This document shows, one piece after another, positions 1-12,159 of a stretch of 64,000 nucleotides of DNA (position 1 is its first letter; the number at the start of each line of letters is the position of its first letter). The translations under genes and the position numbers were made by a program. The stretch is from the NCBI GenBank assembly GCA_021234155.1, contig JAJEKV010000017.1, forward strand, positions 18,114,372 to 18,178,371, read 5' to 3'. The notes under the pieces are model-generated. The model saw nothing but the letters and a program-made list of their open reading frames with translations, was not told the origin of the DNA and searched no databases. The stretch comes from Isoetes taiwanensis. Its lineage: Eukaryota; Streptophyta; Lycopodiopsida; Isoetales; Isoetaceae.

Positions 1-2
1 AG

Positions 3-251
3 TTGGAGGCCTCATCAGCAGATTGGTCCATTCCCCATATGAAGAGACTTGCTCGGCGGAGGAATCCCTATGCACCACCACCATCTATCTCTGAGTACAT
101 TCCTCCTCCTGAGCCTACGTCAGCCACCATTATTACAACACTCCCTGCGGCATCAAGACAAAATTGGGCAGACCAAGTGGAAAAGGAGCTGCATGCTCAT
201 GCTGATTCTATGGATTTAGAGCATCGCCCACCAGACCCTTCTGCACAATGA
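3..251 (+). CDS. LINE ORF1 protein, C-terminal tail
   Basis: The frame is open from the window edge to a TGA at 249-251. The visible 82 residues are proline-rich and end with a short charged segment; no zinc knuckle or RNA-recognition motif lies in this part. It is called ORF1 because of its position directly upstream of an endonuclease-RT ORF. Its stop overlaps the ORF2 start as ATGA (248-251), an arrangement used for termination-reinitiation in some bicistronic LINEs. The true start is outside the window. Confidence 0.6.
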   Translation: MEASSADWSIPHMKRLARRRNPYAPPPSISEYIPPPEPTSATIITTLPAASRQNWADQVEKELHAHADSMDLEHRPPDPSAQ

Positions 252-3200
252 AACTGATTTCTTGGAATGTTAGGGGTGTTGCCTCTTCCCCGGCTAAAAG
301 AAGCAGGCTTTCTATGGCCTTTGCTAGGTTGAATTCAGATTTTTATTGTCTACAAGAGCATAAATGTAAGAAAGATGATATGCAAAAAGTTGCTTCAGTA
401 GTTGGAAGGCAATACAATGTCCTTGTAGCTGCAGCAGACTCAGCAAAGGCAGGGGTTCTCACTGCATGGAAGCATGACATAGCAGTCACATTCACTCAGG
501 TTGACAGGTTTGGCCACTGGATCATTATCAAATGGTTTGACAATGGACAAGAATGGGGGCTTGTGAATGTTTATGCTCAAAATAGACCTCGTCAAAGGGG
601 TGCATTTTGGGCTACATTGAGAAACAAAGTGGTTAGGTTGGGTGCTCATGTGGCTTGGCTACTAGTGGGGGACTTCAACGTGGTTGAACTTGAGGCCGAC
701 AGGTGTGGCAGGGGGACTGAGACTGTTCAAGGTTTCGAACGCGAACAATGGCAACGCCTAATGCAAGACTGTAACTTTGCAGAAGTGGACGGGGACCCGG
801 GCTTCACTTGGTGCAATGGCTGGTTGGGCGATGGAAGGGCATATGCAAGACATGATAGGGGGTACTATAATGCTTTGGCAGCTGGTTGCATGCCCACTTT
901 CTTTCGCAAAAACGTGCTGGATAGTTCTATTTCAGATCACAATCCACAAAGCTTTTCTTCTGCTCCGGATATTGCACATAGTAGGACTAGAACTTATTTC
1001 AAGTTAAATGTCTCTTTCTTGAAGGATGCGGAGTTCCAGGCCCGTTGCAGACAAGCTTGGTCGTCTGCATTTTCTAGACGGAAAGGGATGGCAGGTATTG
1101 TTGATGCGCTTGCTGCAGTTGCTAAAGGCTGGGGTCGTGAGCTTGCAATTGCAAATCGAGGGATCTTAATGGAACTTTATCAGCAATTAGTGGCATGTAG
1201 ATCGAGTTTTCCTTCGGATGGCCAAATGGAGAAGCAAATTCTGGCAAACATTCGGCAAATGGAGTCTGAGCAAGTTCACCAGGCTCGCGTTAAAGCTGGA
1301 CTGCAATGGTTCAAGGAGGGAGATCGTTGCACGAGTTTCTTCTTCAGAGCCGCAAGGGCCAGGAGACAAGCATCCGCTTTGGTGTCGCTCGAAGTTCCTG
1401 ATGGTTCTTTTATTTCTGACCCAGACGAGCTCAAGAATTTTGTGCATCATCATTTCTCTGGCTTCTTTGCGGCCCGTCGTCTTCCCTTTCAACAGGATTT
1501 TCAAGAGGCATTGCTTGCAAAGGTTCACCCTATTGTCTCTGAAGAGCAAAAGGCTAGTCTGGAAGTTGAGATCACTCTCAATGATTTGGCGGATGCTACA
1601 TCTCTTTTGAAGCAAGGCAAATGCCCTGGAATTGATGGTATTCCTATGGAGTTTTTTCAGAAGTATTGGCACCGGGCTTGATGAGGATGTCTATAATGCT
1701 TTTTGGATTTCAAGAGACAACGACATTTGGATAAGCTCCTTAATTAGGGCTGCATCTCCCTCATCCCCAAGTGTAAGGAGCCTTCTTCGATTTCTGATTG
1801 GCGTCCCATTACCTTGTTGTCTTCTGTTTACAAGATCTTTGCTAAAGCTTATGCTCAAAAGCTTCGTGACATTCTTGCTGATTCTATATCCTCTACACGG
1901 TCGGGTTTTCCGCATGGCGGTGTATTTTAAATAATGTAGCGGCTGCCTATGAGGGTATTTATTGGGCAAGATTGCAGGCTCATGAGATTGTTTACTTGAA
2001 GTTGGATTTTGCAAAGGCCTATGACAGTGTTGATTGGACTTTCTTGGAAAAGTGTCTCTTGCATCTTGGCTTTGGTGCACGCTTCACTGCTGATGTAATG
2101 AGACTCCACTATTCTGCTCATTCTGCTGTTCTTTTTCAAGGAGAGCCTTCAACATTCTTTCCGATTGGTCGTGGCATTCGTCAAGGTTGCCCATTGGCAC
2201 CATTGCTCTTCACAATTGTAGCAGAGGTCCTCTCTCAAATTTTCTCACTTGCTGCACAAGATGGCATCTTGCATGGACTCCCCATGCATAATGGGTCGCA
2301 GGAGATTTGTAATCAGTACGCGGATGATACTTTTCTTTTCCTAAAGGCTGATGAGCAAAATCTGCAGAATGCCATCCCACTATTGGATTCCTTTTCCTTA
2401 GCATCTGATATCTTCGTTGGATGGCAGAAGTGTACTGCATTGTGGACACAGGATACTCCAGTTCCACCGAGTGTGACTGCATTTCCATGGAAGGTCCTTC
2501 CTCATGGCAAAGCGACCAAGCTTCTTGGTATTCCTGTGGGGATTCATATTTCAGCTGGAGATGCGTGGGATACTATTGTTAAGGGCTTGGAAAAGCACTT
2601 GTTCTGGTGGTCCACAGCTAAATTGCCCATGGCAGGTCGAATTACTGTAGCCAAATCAGTGTTGAGTGGCACACATGTCTATATGGCTTCAGTTATACTG
2701 GCACCACAAGCAAAGATGCAGCTCATCATCAGAATTGTTCGGAATTTCATCTGGGGTGGCACAAAAGAAGGGGCTGATGTCAAGGTCAGTTGGGTGAAGT
2801 GCATCTTACCAAAGCACTGTGGGGGACTTGGGATGATCGACTTTCTCCTACAGAGCAAAGTATTAATTTCCAAGTTCATCTGGAGGATCTTGAATAATGT
2901 TGATATGTCTCCTGGCTCACGACTTCTGTCCCAATCATTGCAGCTTTGTGTCTCCTTTGGCTCTCCTTCTATCAAGGCACTGCTTCCCTGGGCTCTTTTC
3001 TATCCGTTGTCAGCTTATCCTAATGCGTCTCCTTTCCCCAGAGGGTTGCTTGATGCTTGGAATATTGTGCGTACGCTTTTCCACCTCCACCCTATGGCAA
3101 GAAGTTTTACTGGAGCTAGTTGTTGGTGGATCCCTTTGGGCGATAACCAAACAGATGCGCCTTTGGTAGCATCAGTTCATCCCCTGACATAGCGGCGCTG

Positions 3201-3996
3201 GAAACTAGCAGGTGTGCTTACAATTTCTGCATGGTACAGTGAAATACGATTGCTGACATGGGAAGAATTCCGGACAAAGTTCCTTCTTTTAAGATGGGAT
3301 CGCACAATTTGGCAGATAGTCATTGCCATTCTTCCTCCTATACCACAAGTAGTGGCTTCCCATCTCTGGGTGGTTCATGAGACTGTTAAGGCTGAGCATT
3401 TGGTAAATTCTATGTATAAGATCCTTCTTGCGGCAGAGGTGTTGCCCCCCTCACAAAAATGGCCTTTGGTGGTACCAGTGAATCAACAGAAAGTAGTTTG
3501 GAACTGGGTTTGGGACAAGTTACTTCATCCAAAGTTGTCAGTTTTGTGGTGGCAGATCATCCATAGATGTGTGCGCGTCAATGTTTTGGTCCACAAATTT
3601 CGTCCTCAGGTGCTTGGGACATGCCCTTTATGCGCTCAGAGGGATGAGACAATCGAGCATTGTTTCTTCTTATGCCAGCATGCTAGACCGGCTTGGTTGT
3701 GGCTTCAGAGTCTTTTTTATTGCAGTTTGAATAGTCAACAAGTCTTATTGGCAGTGTACCCAAGTTCTTGGGACAATATGGCAAAGAGGGCATTTCACTT
3801 AGCTTCAGCATGGATCATTTGGTCAACGTGGAAAAGAAGAAACCTCTTTATTTTCAAGAGCCATAGAGCCCCTGATGCTCAAGTGCTTATTGAAGCTAAG
3901 CAACGCATCGTCAAAGCATATATATCTTCCTCCGTAAAGGATGAAGTGAAGAATCGTATTTGGGTACACTATCTCCAGATTAACACTTATATGTAA
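248..3996 (+). pseudogene. LINE ORF2: endonuclease, reverse transcriptase, zinc-binding C-terminus (broken)
   Basis: The start ATG at 248 opens directly into an AP-type endonuclease: SWNVRG near residue 5, LQEHK for the metal-binding Glu, GDFNVVE near residue 140 and ISDHNP near residue 227. The frame runs to a TGA at 1679-1681, just after the RT entry motif (GKCPGIDGIPMEF). The RT continues in other frames through about 1685-1970. It then stays open from 1972 with LDFAKAYDSVDW, IRQGCPLAPLLF and the catalytic YADD near 2318-2329. An in-frame TAG at 3190-3192 separates the RT from the last 260 residues, which hold a zf-RVT domain (CPLCAQRDETIEHCFFLC) and end at 3996. At least two frameshifts and one stop make it non-functional. 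The nearest relative in the window is at 27824-28775. Confidence 0.9.
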
Positions 3997-4151
3997 CTCA
4001 TTTACATGTTGTGTGCTGTAAGGTGGCGGGTGGTTTTGCTCTGTGGATAATTCCTCCACTGGGTTTTCAGTCCCCCATCTCTGTTGCTCGTTTCTGATGA
4101 TTAATAAAGTTTCTCGTCCTTCAAAAAAAAAAAAAAAAAAAAAAAAAAAAA

Positions 4152-6600
4152 GCGCTATCCCATACATTCAAATTCACAATACCTTCTAAATGCCATCGTA
4201 CACCTATATCATGTAGCACGAAAATCCAAACACTTTCCCTATCGTGCCTCCATATGTATAGCTTGCACCAATTCTAAGCGCGAACCAACATTCAATTCAC
4301 ACACTCCACTATATACAATCATGTCAAAAAAAAGCTTCATCAATGTAACAACTCCATCCCCGCCCAACCTTCATCCCAACCCTGCATTTCTGCTAGTTTT
4401 CTTTTTTGTTTCTTTTAATGAATAATTCATTTACACTGGATATAGAGGTCTATTTGACTCATTACACATGTGTAAGTTATGAAAAGGTGGCAAATACCAC
4501 CATAAAAATGTTTTATGGCACTTTTGCTTGCTTAAGGTATTATTTGCTAAAGGAGGATCTATTTTATGAATTCTACAAACAAGGTCATATTGAGCGGAAC
4601 CACACGTAGCAATTTAGTGATTAACGGTTGGACATAAGGTTAAATCAATAGCATAATTATTGGCATACGAGAATGGCAATGGAAATTTCTTATTGCACTG
4701 ATCAAGTTAGCAGAATATTATGAGATAAACAGGCAAAGTATTGGCACTCTTTGCAAACTGATGTATGATGAGCTTACCAAAAAATTCATGGGAAACCTCA
4801 AACATGGGTAAGATTTTCGGCATTTGGTTAACATATGGTGGTTGTATAGGAAAAAAGGCTTATTGATGGGCCAAAAATGAGCAAATTATGAGACAAAATT
4901 TGGCATGAAGATGACATTTTTCTCTCAGGGAAAGGAATGCATATGCGTGATGTCAATATTGTTAACCTGGGATTTTTAGGTTTGTTTACAAACTTTTTTG
5001 GAAATTTTTTTAGCATGATTTCCAAAGATTTTAGGATGTTTGGACATCGGAAAAAAATTCGATAATTTAAAAATTGCTGAAAATTAATTTGCTATGATTT
5101 TGGGGCTTTGGGATTTCGTGGCTTGGGTTATCCGTCCTCAAGATTTCTTAATTTCTGGCTTATCCTCGGTATGTTTGCCACGATTGCAGTTATGGAGCAA
5201 GATTTTATTCTTCTTTTTAAGGCATTCTGGCCAGGTAATGACATCGGGATGCACTCAACGATAGCTCATCCAAAATCATTGATGGTATGCAAATGCAAGG
5301 TTTGAGCCTTTGAGAGTCTAGATGATCGAGCTTGAATAGAGTGTCTATGGTTATTTGTTTCAAGGGACGTAACTCTGTTTGTTTATTTGTTTGCAGGGCT
5401 TTTTTAAGGCCATACTCTTGTAGAAGTCTTCCTCTTCCTGCTCCATGCAAGGACCATGTGGGAGATCTAGCCTTCGGTATCTATGGAAGATACATTCGAG
5501 CTTCTAGGAGGTAACTGCTACTTGCCACCCAGCCTGGAATTGTACTATTGTACTACTCAACCGCATCATCTTGAGCTTTATTCTATTGCCCGTTAATATT
5601 TAATTCAAGTGCCAACTACAACATCCTACCTTGGCCTGCAGCAGATTGGTTGTTATCTGCATGTTCTAGATGTACTACAGACCCGTCATTGGTAAGCTTG
5701 GGGTACCCTCGTCTCTCTCTCCCTGTGTCACTGCATAGATTACCTCATCAAGATGTTTATCGTATGTGTACATGGTACTTACGTAGTAAACATATGTCCT
5801 CATCCCACAATACTAGAGCTCTGCTTTAACTTAGCTAAAGTGTAACCTTGGTAGTTCCTTGAAGCAAAACACATTGCCTATGTACCTTTATGATGTGGCT
5901 GAGCCACCGATTTCCCAAATGGACAGTGGCTAATTCTATGTTGGACTTGTATATGCTGCCTACGTTTTGATAGGGTCCCCAGGTTCTTCAACCATTCCTT
6001 TAGTACCTTAGGCTACTTCACTACGTCAATAAATTGTGATCCTCAATGCGATTACAACAAAACTCTAAAGGTTATTACCCCATCCGAAGAGCTTTTCTAA
6101 AGGCTCCTTCAGCTAAATATTTGTTGTGTTCCCAATATCAACTATGCTTTGTCACAATTAACTTATCACTTTCTTAAGTTATCATGTCAACTTCATCTTT
6201 TGATCAATTTCAAATGTTGTCATCTCCAGACTCCTCATAATGGAATAGAGGCATTAACACGTCTCGATCGCATAATAAAAAATGTCTCTATGTTCGAGCC
6301 TTCGTTAGTAACCGCCATATAGTTATCCAATTCTTTATCCTCTTAAGGGTCTTAAAGTCATAATCCATAAGAGGTGTATACCTCAAAGCAAGGGATTCCA
6401 GCCTCTACTTCGGGGTCTAGAATTGCTCCCCGTGAGTAAGGTCATTCTGACATATGGACTGCTGGTCTATAAAATCTCACCCATCTACTCTATACATCTC
6501 GTCTTGATTTTTATTAGGACTTGGAATTCCTATGTCTTGCCCTCTTGTCAGTCAGCCCTAAAAGTATAATCAGCAAAGTCACCGTCCTTCTCTTCTTCCA
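4152..6600. other. AT-rich intergenic sequence, no gene recognised
   Basis: Short open frames occur here but none shows a recognisable domain, codon pattern or splice structure. I see no tRNA, rRNA or terminal repeat. It is probably old, decayed repeat sequence. Confidence 0.4.
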
Positions 6601-6639
6601 TTAGAGGAATGCATATTTGATACTATCCAGCACACTGAC

Positions 6640-7490
6640 CCCAATTTTTGGTCCACAGTTGTTTTTTAGTTGTACGGAAGTGTTGTTTTATGCCAAAAAC
6701 AACACCAAAATGGCCCCAAAAGTCCACGTGGCCCGTTTATCCGGATTTGCACAAAGGGACAGTGGTTTTTTGGCAGAAATTTTCCACGGTGGTTTTTTGG
6801 CGAAAAAATCCATGCGTAGGAAAAATTGACATAGTTTTTGTGATTTTTTGTCAACATGTCCTTTTTTTTCACTGTTGTTTTTATCAGTTATTTCTACGTG
6901 TGGTTCTTTTTTTGTCACTGTTGTTTTTTTAAGAAGTCATGCGTTGTTTTTTTGAAAAGTACATGCGTAGATTTGCGTATTACTACACATGAAGAAGTAA
7001 AAAAGACAGATCTTTTTTTCTTTTTCTATACGTTTTGTTTTTTTCCTCTACTTGTAGTTTTCAAAAGTTGTCATTGTTTTCTTAGAGAAAGATACATAGT
7101 TTTTAAAGAAATCCACATGTAGCATCTAAAAATAATTGCTATTTTTAAACATTGTTTTCCTCAATATTATATGTAGCTATTAAAAAGTAGACACGTTATT
7201 TTTTAAATTAGTTGTTTCCAAGTGTTGTTTTTGCAAGAAAATTAAAATAAAATATCCGTGGACTTTTTTTAAGTTTACAAAAAAAACATGTTTGGTTCCA
7301 CGTGGACATCTTTTTAAGCAATCAAATTTCAACACGTGGCGCTCATTCTTTATACATGGATATCTTTTTAACTAATCAAACCTTGATACGTGGCACCAAT
7401 TCTTTAAAAAAAAAAAAGCACAGCTTCTATTTTTTCTTTATGTCTAGTGATAATTTCAATCTGCAAAATATAGAGCACCACAAAATTTGA
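6640..7490. repeat. T-rich low-complexity region with a short tandem duplication
   Basis: The plus strand is strongly T-biased, with many repeats of the form GTTGTTTTTT. Near 7298-7405 an approximately 70-bp unit occurs twice; each copy has a CACGTGG or ACGTGGC G-box-like core followed by ATCTTTTTAA and a CAATCAAA/TAATCAAA segment. ORFs in this stretch are low-complexity artefacts of the T runs. Confidence 0.5.
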
Positions 7491-9590
7491 ATACAAACAC
7501 AAAACAAAATGAATTCAGCCTTTTAAGAAAGGCTTTAAGAATCAAATCCAAAAATTAAGACAAATATTATTAGATTGCAATCTAGATTTTTAACATTACA
7601 TTGAAACATTCAATGAGTAATAAGAAGGTATAGGACACAAGCCAACTATCACAAGTTTCTCCATTAATTGGTAAATCAGTAAAACTCATACTCATACTCA
7701 TATACTCATCACTGTTATACTCATATAACCGTAGCATAGTTGACTGTGCCAATGGCCACTGTTGTCACTGTAACATCGTAAAACATAAAAAGTCTAAAGC
7801 ATACAAATTTCTGTGAGGATTTGTCTTTTAGCAAAAATAATTTGCTTCTGCCAGTATTGCCTTCAGCAATAGTGTGTTGATTTTAGCTCCTTTCAATGCA
7901 TTGAATACAGAAAAAACACCTAGAGCAGACTATGTTTTGCCATCTGCCACAAGTTTGAAAGAAAGTAAACTTACTTATACTAAATTTTCAATACGAACTT
8001 GAAAACCCCTTTTCTTGGAAGTAATCCTGCCCTATTGAAGACATCTGTGCCTGGATCAAAACAAACAATTTAGAAAAAGGATTTTAGAAAAAGCTAAGCA
8101 ATGAAAACAAACAAACTGGACTTACCTGATTTGGACAAGTTTCAAAGGCTGTAGCATCTAATCCGGTAGAACTGGATAAAGAACACAAGTTCCTGATTTG
8201 CAGGGAACAACATGGTAGCAGGGAACAACATGGTAGCTGGGGCCAATGATATTGAATGGGACAGCCTTCATCTGAGCTGATCGACCGCTCCTCTTCCAGC
8301 CTTAAGTACAGAAAGGACGCAGGTCTATTATGCTATGCTGGGAAGCAGAAATCGGCCAACAAATAGAGACCAGCAGGTCCGAGCAGATAACCGACTACCC
8401 CTGCATCTTCCAGGATTTTCTATAACTGCTTCTCTCGATCATCTACAGGCTTATAGGTCTGCCTTCATAACAATCCGCTGAGCAACTCGAGCCGATTTGC
8501 CTCAGCCTAAGGTCTGCCATTGTGCTAAACTGCAGCTCATCTCTGTAATCCAGATGCCGGAATGATCGCCCACCGTCCCCTGTTTCTGTTTGCACCATAG
8601 AGGGGAAGCAATGGTCATAGCTGGAGAGATGCGCCATAGCTGCAGAGAGAAAGATCGCGCCATAGCTGGAGAGTGGAGAGGGAAAGCATGGCGGGATCAT
8701 AACCTCTCTGGCCAATCTGAGCCCTTAATTTTGGGCCAATAAGAACAGAGGACGAAGATCAAGATCTTTACCGCTCATCTCCGCTGCAGTCAATCTGAAG
8801 CGTTAAAAAACAAAACCAATAAAATCGCAGGACGGAGATCAAGATCATGGTCGTTCATCTAGGCCCGACTTTATCACACACGTATAAAACCTAATGTGTA
8901 GATAACATTATGTAGAATTTTAGCCAAACACATAACAGGCACAAAGTATTTGAGTTGCTTGAAGGTATATATAATCCCATTCCAACTATAATTTTGGAAT
9001 CATGCTCCGTTTACTAATTCCTATAAATACAAAGAGAACAACTATGCCAACATCTTAGCCACCTCGATTGTTTATTGTCGTTTGGGCAATCTCACACTAC
9101 CACTATTCACAAGCAATTTCAACCATTTTGAACACTCCAAGATGGATGAGACCTGCATGATTTTAGTTAACATACAACTATTTATGTCTGACAACGTCAG
9201 GCACCTGTTTATTTATTCTTTAATATTGATTGTTCATTGATTTAGGCACTTTTACTCTATTTCTCCAATTCCATCATCACGTTGTGCATCCTTTTGGCTA
9301 TGCTCGGTTAAATGATCTCATTTTCGATGTTACGGGTTGCCCCCTTTGCCACAAGTGGCCAGAATTTGGCAGGGCATGTCGTCACCCTTCTGGCACCAAC
9401 AAATAGCATGGGAAAGATGATGTGGCCAATAGGATGAGAATACAAGGATTGCAATCTCAGCTGTCCATCTTGGCCAAAATCTATGCCGTCCATCCCATTA
9501 CTTCAACCAGTAGGATTATACTGCAGTGATCGCAATCTCGACCGAGATCTAGGCCATCCATCTCGGCACTACATATATTAATCTTTAGCC
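7491..9590. other. Intergenic sequence with minor duplications
   Basis: No gene was recognised. An 18-bp unit (GGGAACAACATGGTAGCA/T) is tandemly duplicated near 8203-8240. A segment containing AGGACG(A/G)AGATCAAGATC is repeated near 8749-8775 and 8831-8850. The rest shows no coding or structural signal that I can support. Confidence 0.4.
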
Positions 9591-9594
9591 CGCG

Positions 9595-9780
9595 TGGCAT
9601 GTTTGAGCCACTTTGGCATGTTGAAACCTAGGTGGCATGTTGGAGCCCATGTGGCATGTTTGAGCCACCTTGGCATGTTTGAGCGTAGGTGGTATGTTGG
9701 AGCCTAGGTGGCATGTTTGAGCCACCTTGGCATGTTTTAGCCTAGGTGGCATGTTGAAGCCTAGGTGGCATGTTGAAGTT
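9595..9780. repeat. Minisatellite, about 20-bp units (GGCATGTTGGAGCCTAGGT type)
   Basis: About nine degenerate tandem units of roughly 19-21 bp share GGCATGTT(T/G)GAGCC, often followed by TAGGTG or ACCTTG. The open frames across it are repeat artefacts. The same unit forms a second, longer block at 11812-12150. The two blocks bracket the inverted repeat at 9781-11334, which suggests they belong to one composite element. Confidence 0.8.
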
Positions 9781-11334
9781 GGCAACGAAAGAAACATGAA
9801 CACTCTACATGGCAGTATTCTACAACCACCTCTTAGGCCAATTGACTACGAACATTTTGGACATGAACTACTTTGGCGCTTCTTGGAGAATGGGTGGTCT
9901 TCTGCCCATGAAACTTGGTTTCCAGGATAATGTCGACGTTTTGAGTCCATTGGCAGAGTCAATTCACAGTTCCGGAGTGGGAGAGTTGCTTGTCCATAGC
10001 CAAGGGCCTTCGGGAAAGGACCTTTAGGGCGAACTGCTTCCGGAAGGTTTTAAGGGTCCATCTTCTGGTGCCAACACGTTCCCTCTACGTGATGACATTG
10101 TGCAAGATCCTGGTCGAATCTGACTAGGATATGGCCTCCGAAATATAAACCCTGTGTGTTGCTAGGTTATTGAAGGGTTTACGTTATGGAGGTCGAGTTT
10201 TAGTCAGTTGCACTTAGGACATGGTCGAGAAGCTGCAGCTGAAAACACGAAGCAATAGGAACTGATGGAATGGGTTTTGGATTTATCTTCCTCCCAGTGT
10301 AGCAATTAGAAGTCAAGAGCGCCTTTTGTAGGATCAAAATTGTTTGGGATCATTCGAAATGGCCAATAGATTCAAACTCTATTATTTCAGTTGCCATGGC
10401 TCTGTGTGCATGTTTAGAAAAGGTGCACCTAGTTATCTAAGAAAACGATCGTGTTTTTGCCTCTGAAACGTAAACCCTGTGTATTGCTAGGTTATTGTAG
10501 GGTTTACATTTTGGAGGTCAAAACGTGGTCCTTTTCTTGGATAGCTAGGTGTACCTTTTCTAAAATGCATGCGGAGCCATAGCAACTGAAATAACAGAGT
10601 TTGAATCTATTGGCCATCCCGAATGATCCCAAACAATGGGTTTACATTTCGGAGGCCAAAATGTGGTCCTTTTCTTGGATAGCTAGGTGTACCTTTTCTA
10701 AACATGCATACAAAGCCATGGCAACTGAAATAACAGAGTTTGAATCTATTGGCCATCCCGAATGATCCCAAACAATTTTGCTACTACAAAAGGCGCTCTT
10801 GACTTCTAATTGCTACACTGGGAGGAAGATAAATCCAAAACCCATTCCTTCAGTTCCTATTGCTTCGTGTTTTCAGCTGCAGCTTCTCGACCATGTCCTA
10901 AGTGCAACCGACTAAAACTCGACCTCCATAAGGTAAACCCTTCAATAACCTAGCAACACACAGGGTTTATATTTCGGAGGCCATATCCTAGTCAGATTCG
11001 ACCAGGATCTTGCACAATGTCATCACGTAGAGGGACCGTGTTGGCACCAGAAGAGGGACCCTTAAAACCTTCCGGACGCAGTTCGCCCTAAAGGTCCTTT
11101 CCCGAAGGCCCCTAGCCATGGACAAGCAACTCTCCCACTCCGGAACTATGAATTGACTCTGCCAATGGACTCAAAACGTCGACATTATCCTGGAGACCAA
11201 GTTTCATGGGCAGAAGACCACCCCTTCTCCAAGAAGCGCCAAAGTAGCTCGTGTCCAACACATTCATAGTCAATTGGCCCAAGAGGTGGTTGCAGAATAC
11301 TGCCATGTAGAGGGTTCGTGTTTCTTTCGTTGCA
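9781..11334. repeat. Large inverted repeat (fold-back), arms about 0.7 kb
   Basis: The left arm starts at GCAACGAAAGAAACA (9781) and runs to about 10500. Its reverse complement occupies about 10640-11334, ending in the complementary TTTCTTTCGTTGC. Landmarks mirrored in both arms include the segment before TTGTGCAAGATCCTGG, the hairpin with AAACCCT, and the stretch around CTGCAGCTGAAAACACGAAG. The centre holds an approximately 145-bp direct duplication (about 10500-10640 and 10640-10785). Antisense ORFs in the two arms look alike only because the DNA is repeated. The arms show scattered mismatches, so the palindrome is not recent. Confidence 0.75.
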
Positions 11335-11811
11335 AGCAATGACTGTATAACTTAGTCCCTAGGGTAATTTCACAATTCCGGACGACATGGCGAAGTCGAA
11401 TCTCCATTCCGGAACCTCTGTACTGCCCGAACGACAAAACACTTGGGTTTCTACACGACGACCGCAGGATGCTTCACAGTTTGATAAGTTCTCGTGGGCC
11501 GATCTTGGATTTTTTTGAACCTACTCGAAGCAGGTTACTTGAACATCGGATTCAACAGTTGGATAAGGAAACCGAGCTCCAGGAGGGGGGGCATTGGCAT
11601 TTGCCCTCCCGGAGGAGTGCTGGCAAGAAAGGCTGCCTCGACAACCTTTCTGAGGTCCGTCTCCTGGGGTCTAGCCTCTCCCATCTGGTGAGGAACCTAT
11701 GCAAAGTCCTGGCCTGGTTCGATTTGGGGAAGGGTGTCAGCACAAGATCCCTCTATTCTATCCTTTGCCAAACTCGTCTACCAAAAATTTCAAAGGTTAC
11801 CACTTGGAGTA

Positions 11812-12150
11812 CCTAGGTGGCATGCTTGAGCCTAGGTGGCATGCTTGAGTCACCTTGGCATGTTGGAGCCTGGGCATGTTGGAGCCCGAGTGGCATGTTT
11901 GAGCCTAGGTGGCATGTTGGAGCCTAGATGGCATGTTGGAGCCTACGTGGCATGTTGGAGCCTAGGTGGCATATTTGAGCCACCTTGGCACGCTTGAGCC
12001 TAGGTGGCATGTTGGAGCCACCTTGGCATGTTGGAGCCTAGGTGGCATGTTTGAGCCTAGGTGGCACGTTGGAGCCTAGGTGGCATGCTAGAGCTCACGA
12101 GGCATGTTGGAGCCTATGTGGCATGTTGGAGCTCACGTGGCATGTTGGAG
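11812..12150. repeat. Minisatellite, second block of the 20-bp GGCATGTTGGAGCC unit
   Basis: About 16 tandem copies of the same degenerate unit found at 9595-9780, with variants GGCATGCTTGAGCC, GGCACGTTGGAGCC and GGCATGTTGGAGCTCACG. No coding potential is implied. Confidence 0.8.
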
Positions 12151-12159
12151 AGGCCAGAC

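Larger units (their letters stand above)
1..4151 (+). mobile_element. L1-type LINE, 5' end outside the window
   Basis: A non-LTR retrotransposon on the plus strand. The window opens in the tail of ORF1. ORF2 follows with an endonuclease, a reverse transcriptase and a C-terminal zinc-binding domain, then a short 3' UTR with AATAAA at 4103-4108 and an uninterrupted A29 run at 4123-4151. ORF2 is broken by frameshifts and a stop, so this copy is dead. A second, 5'-truncated member of the family lies at 27824-28775 on the other strand and ends with the same CGTCCTTC-poly(A) junction. The target duplication cannot be checked because the 5' end is not in the window. Confidence 0.9.

Noticed and set aside
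6617-7122. Overlapping ORFs rich in Phe, Lys and Val on both strands
   Set aside because: They come from T-rich low-complexity DNA and show no domain.
9595-12150. CRISPR-like array of 20-bp repeats
   Set aside because: Units are directly adjacent and degenerate with no unique spacers, in a plant genome; it is a minisatellite.
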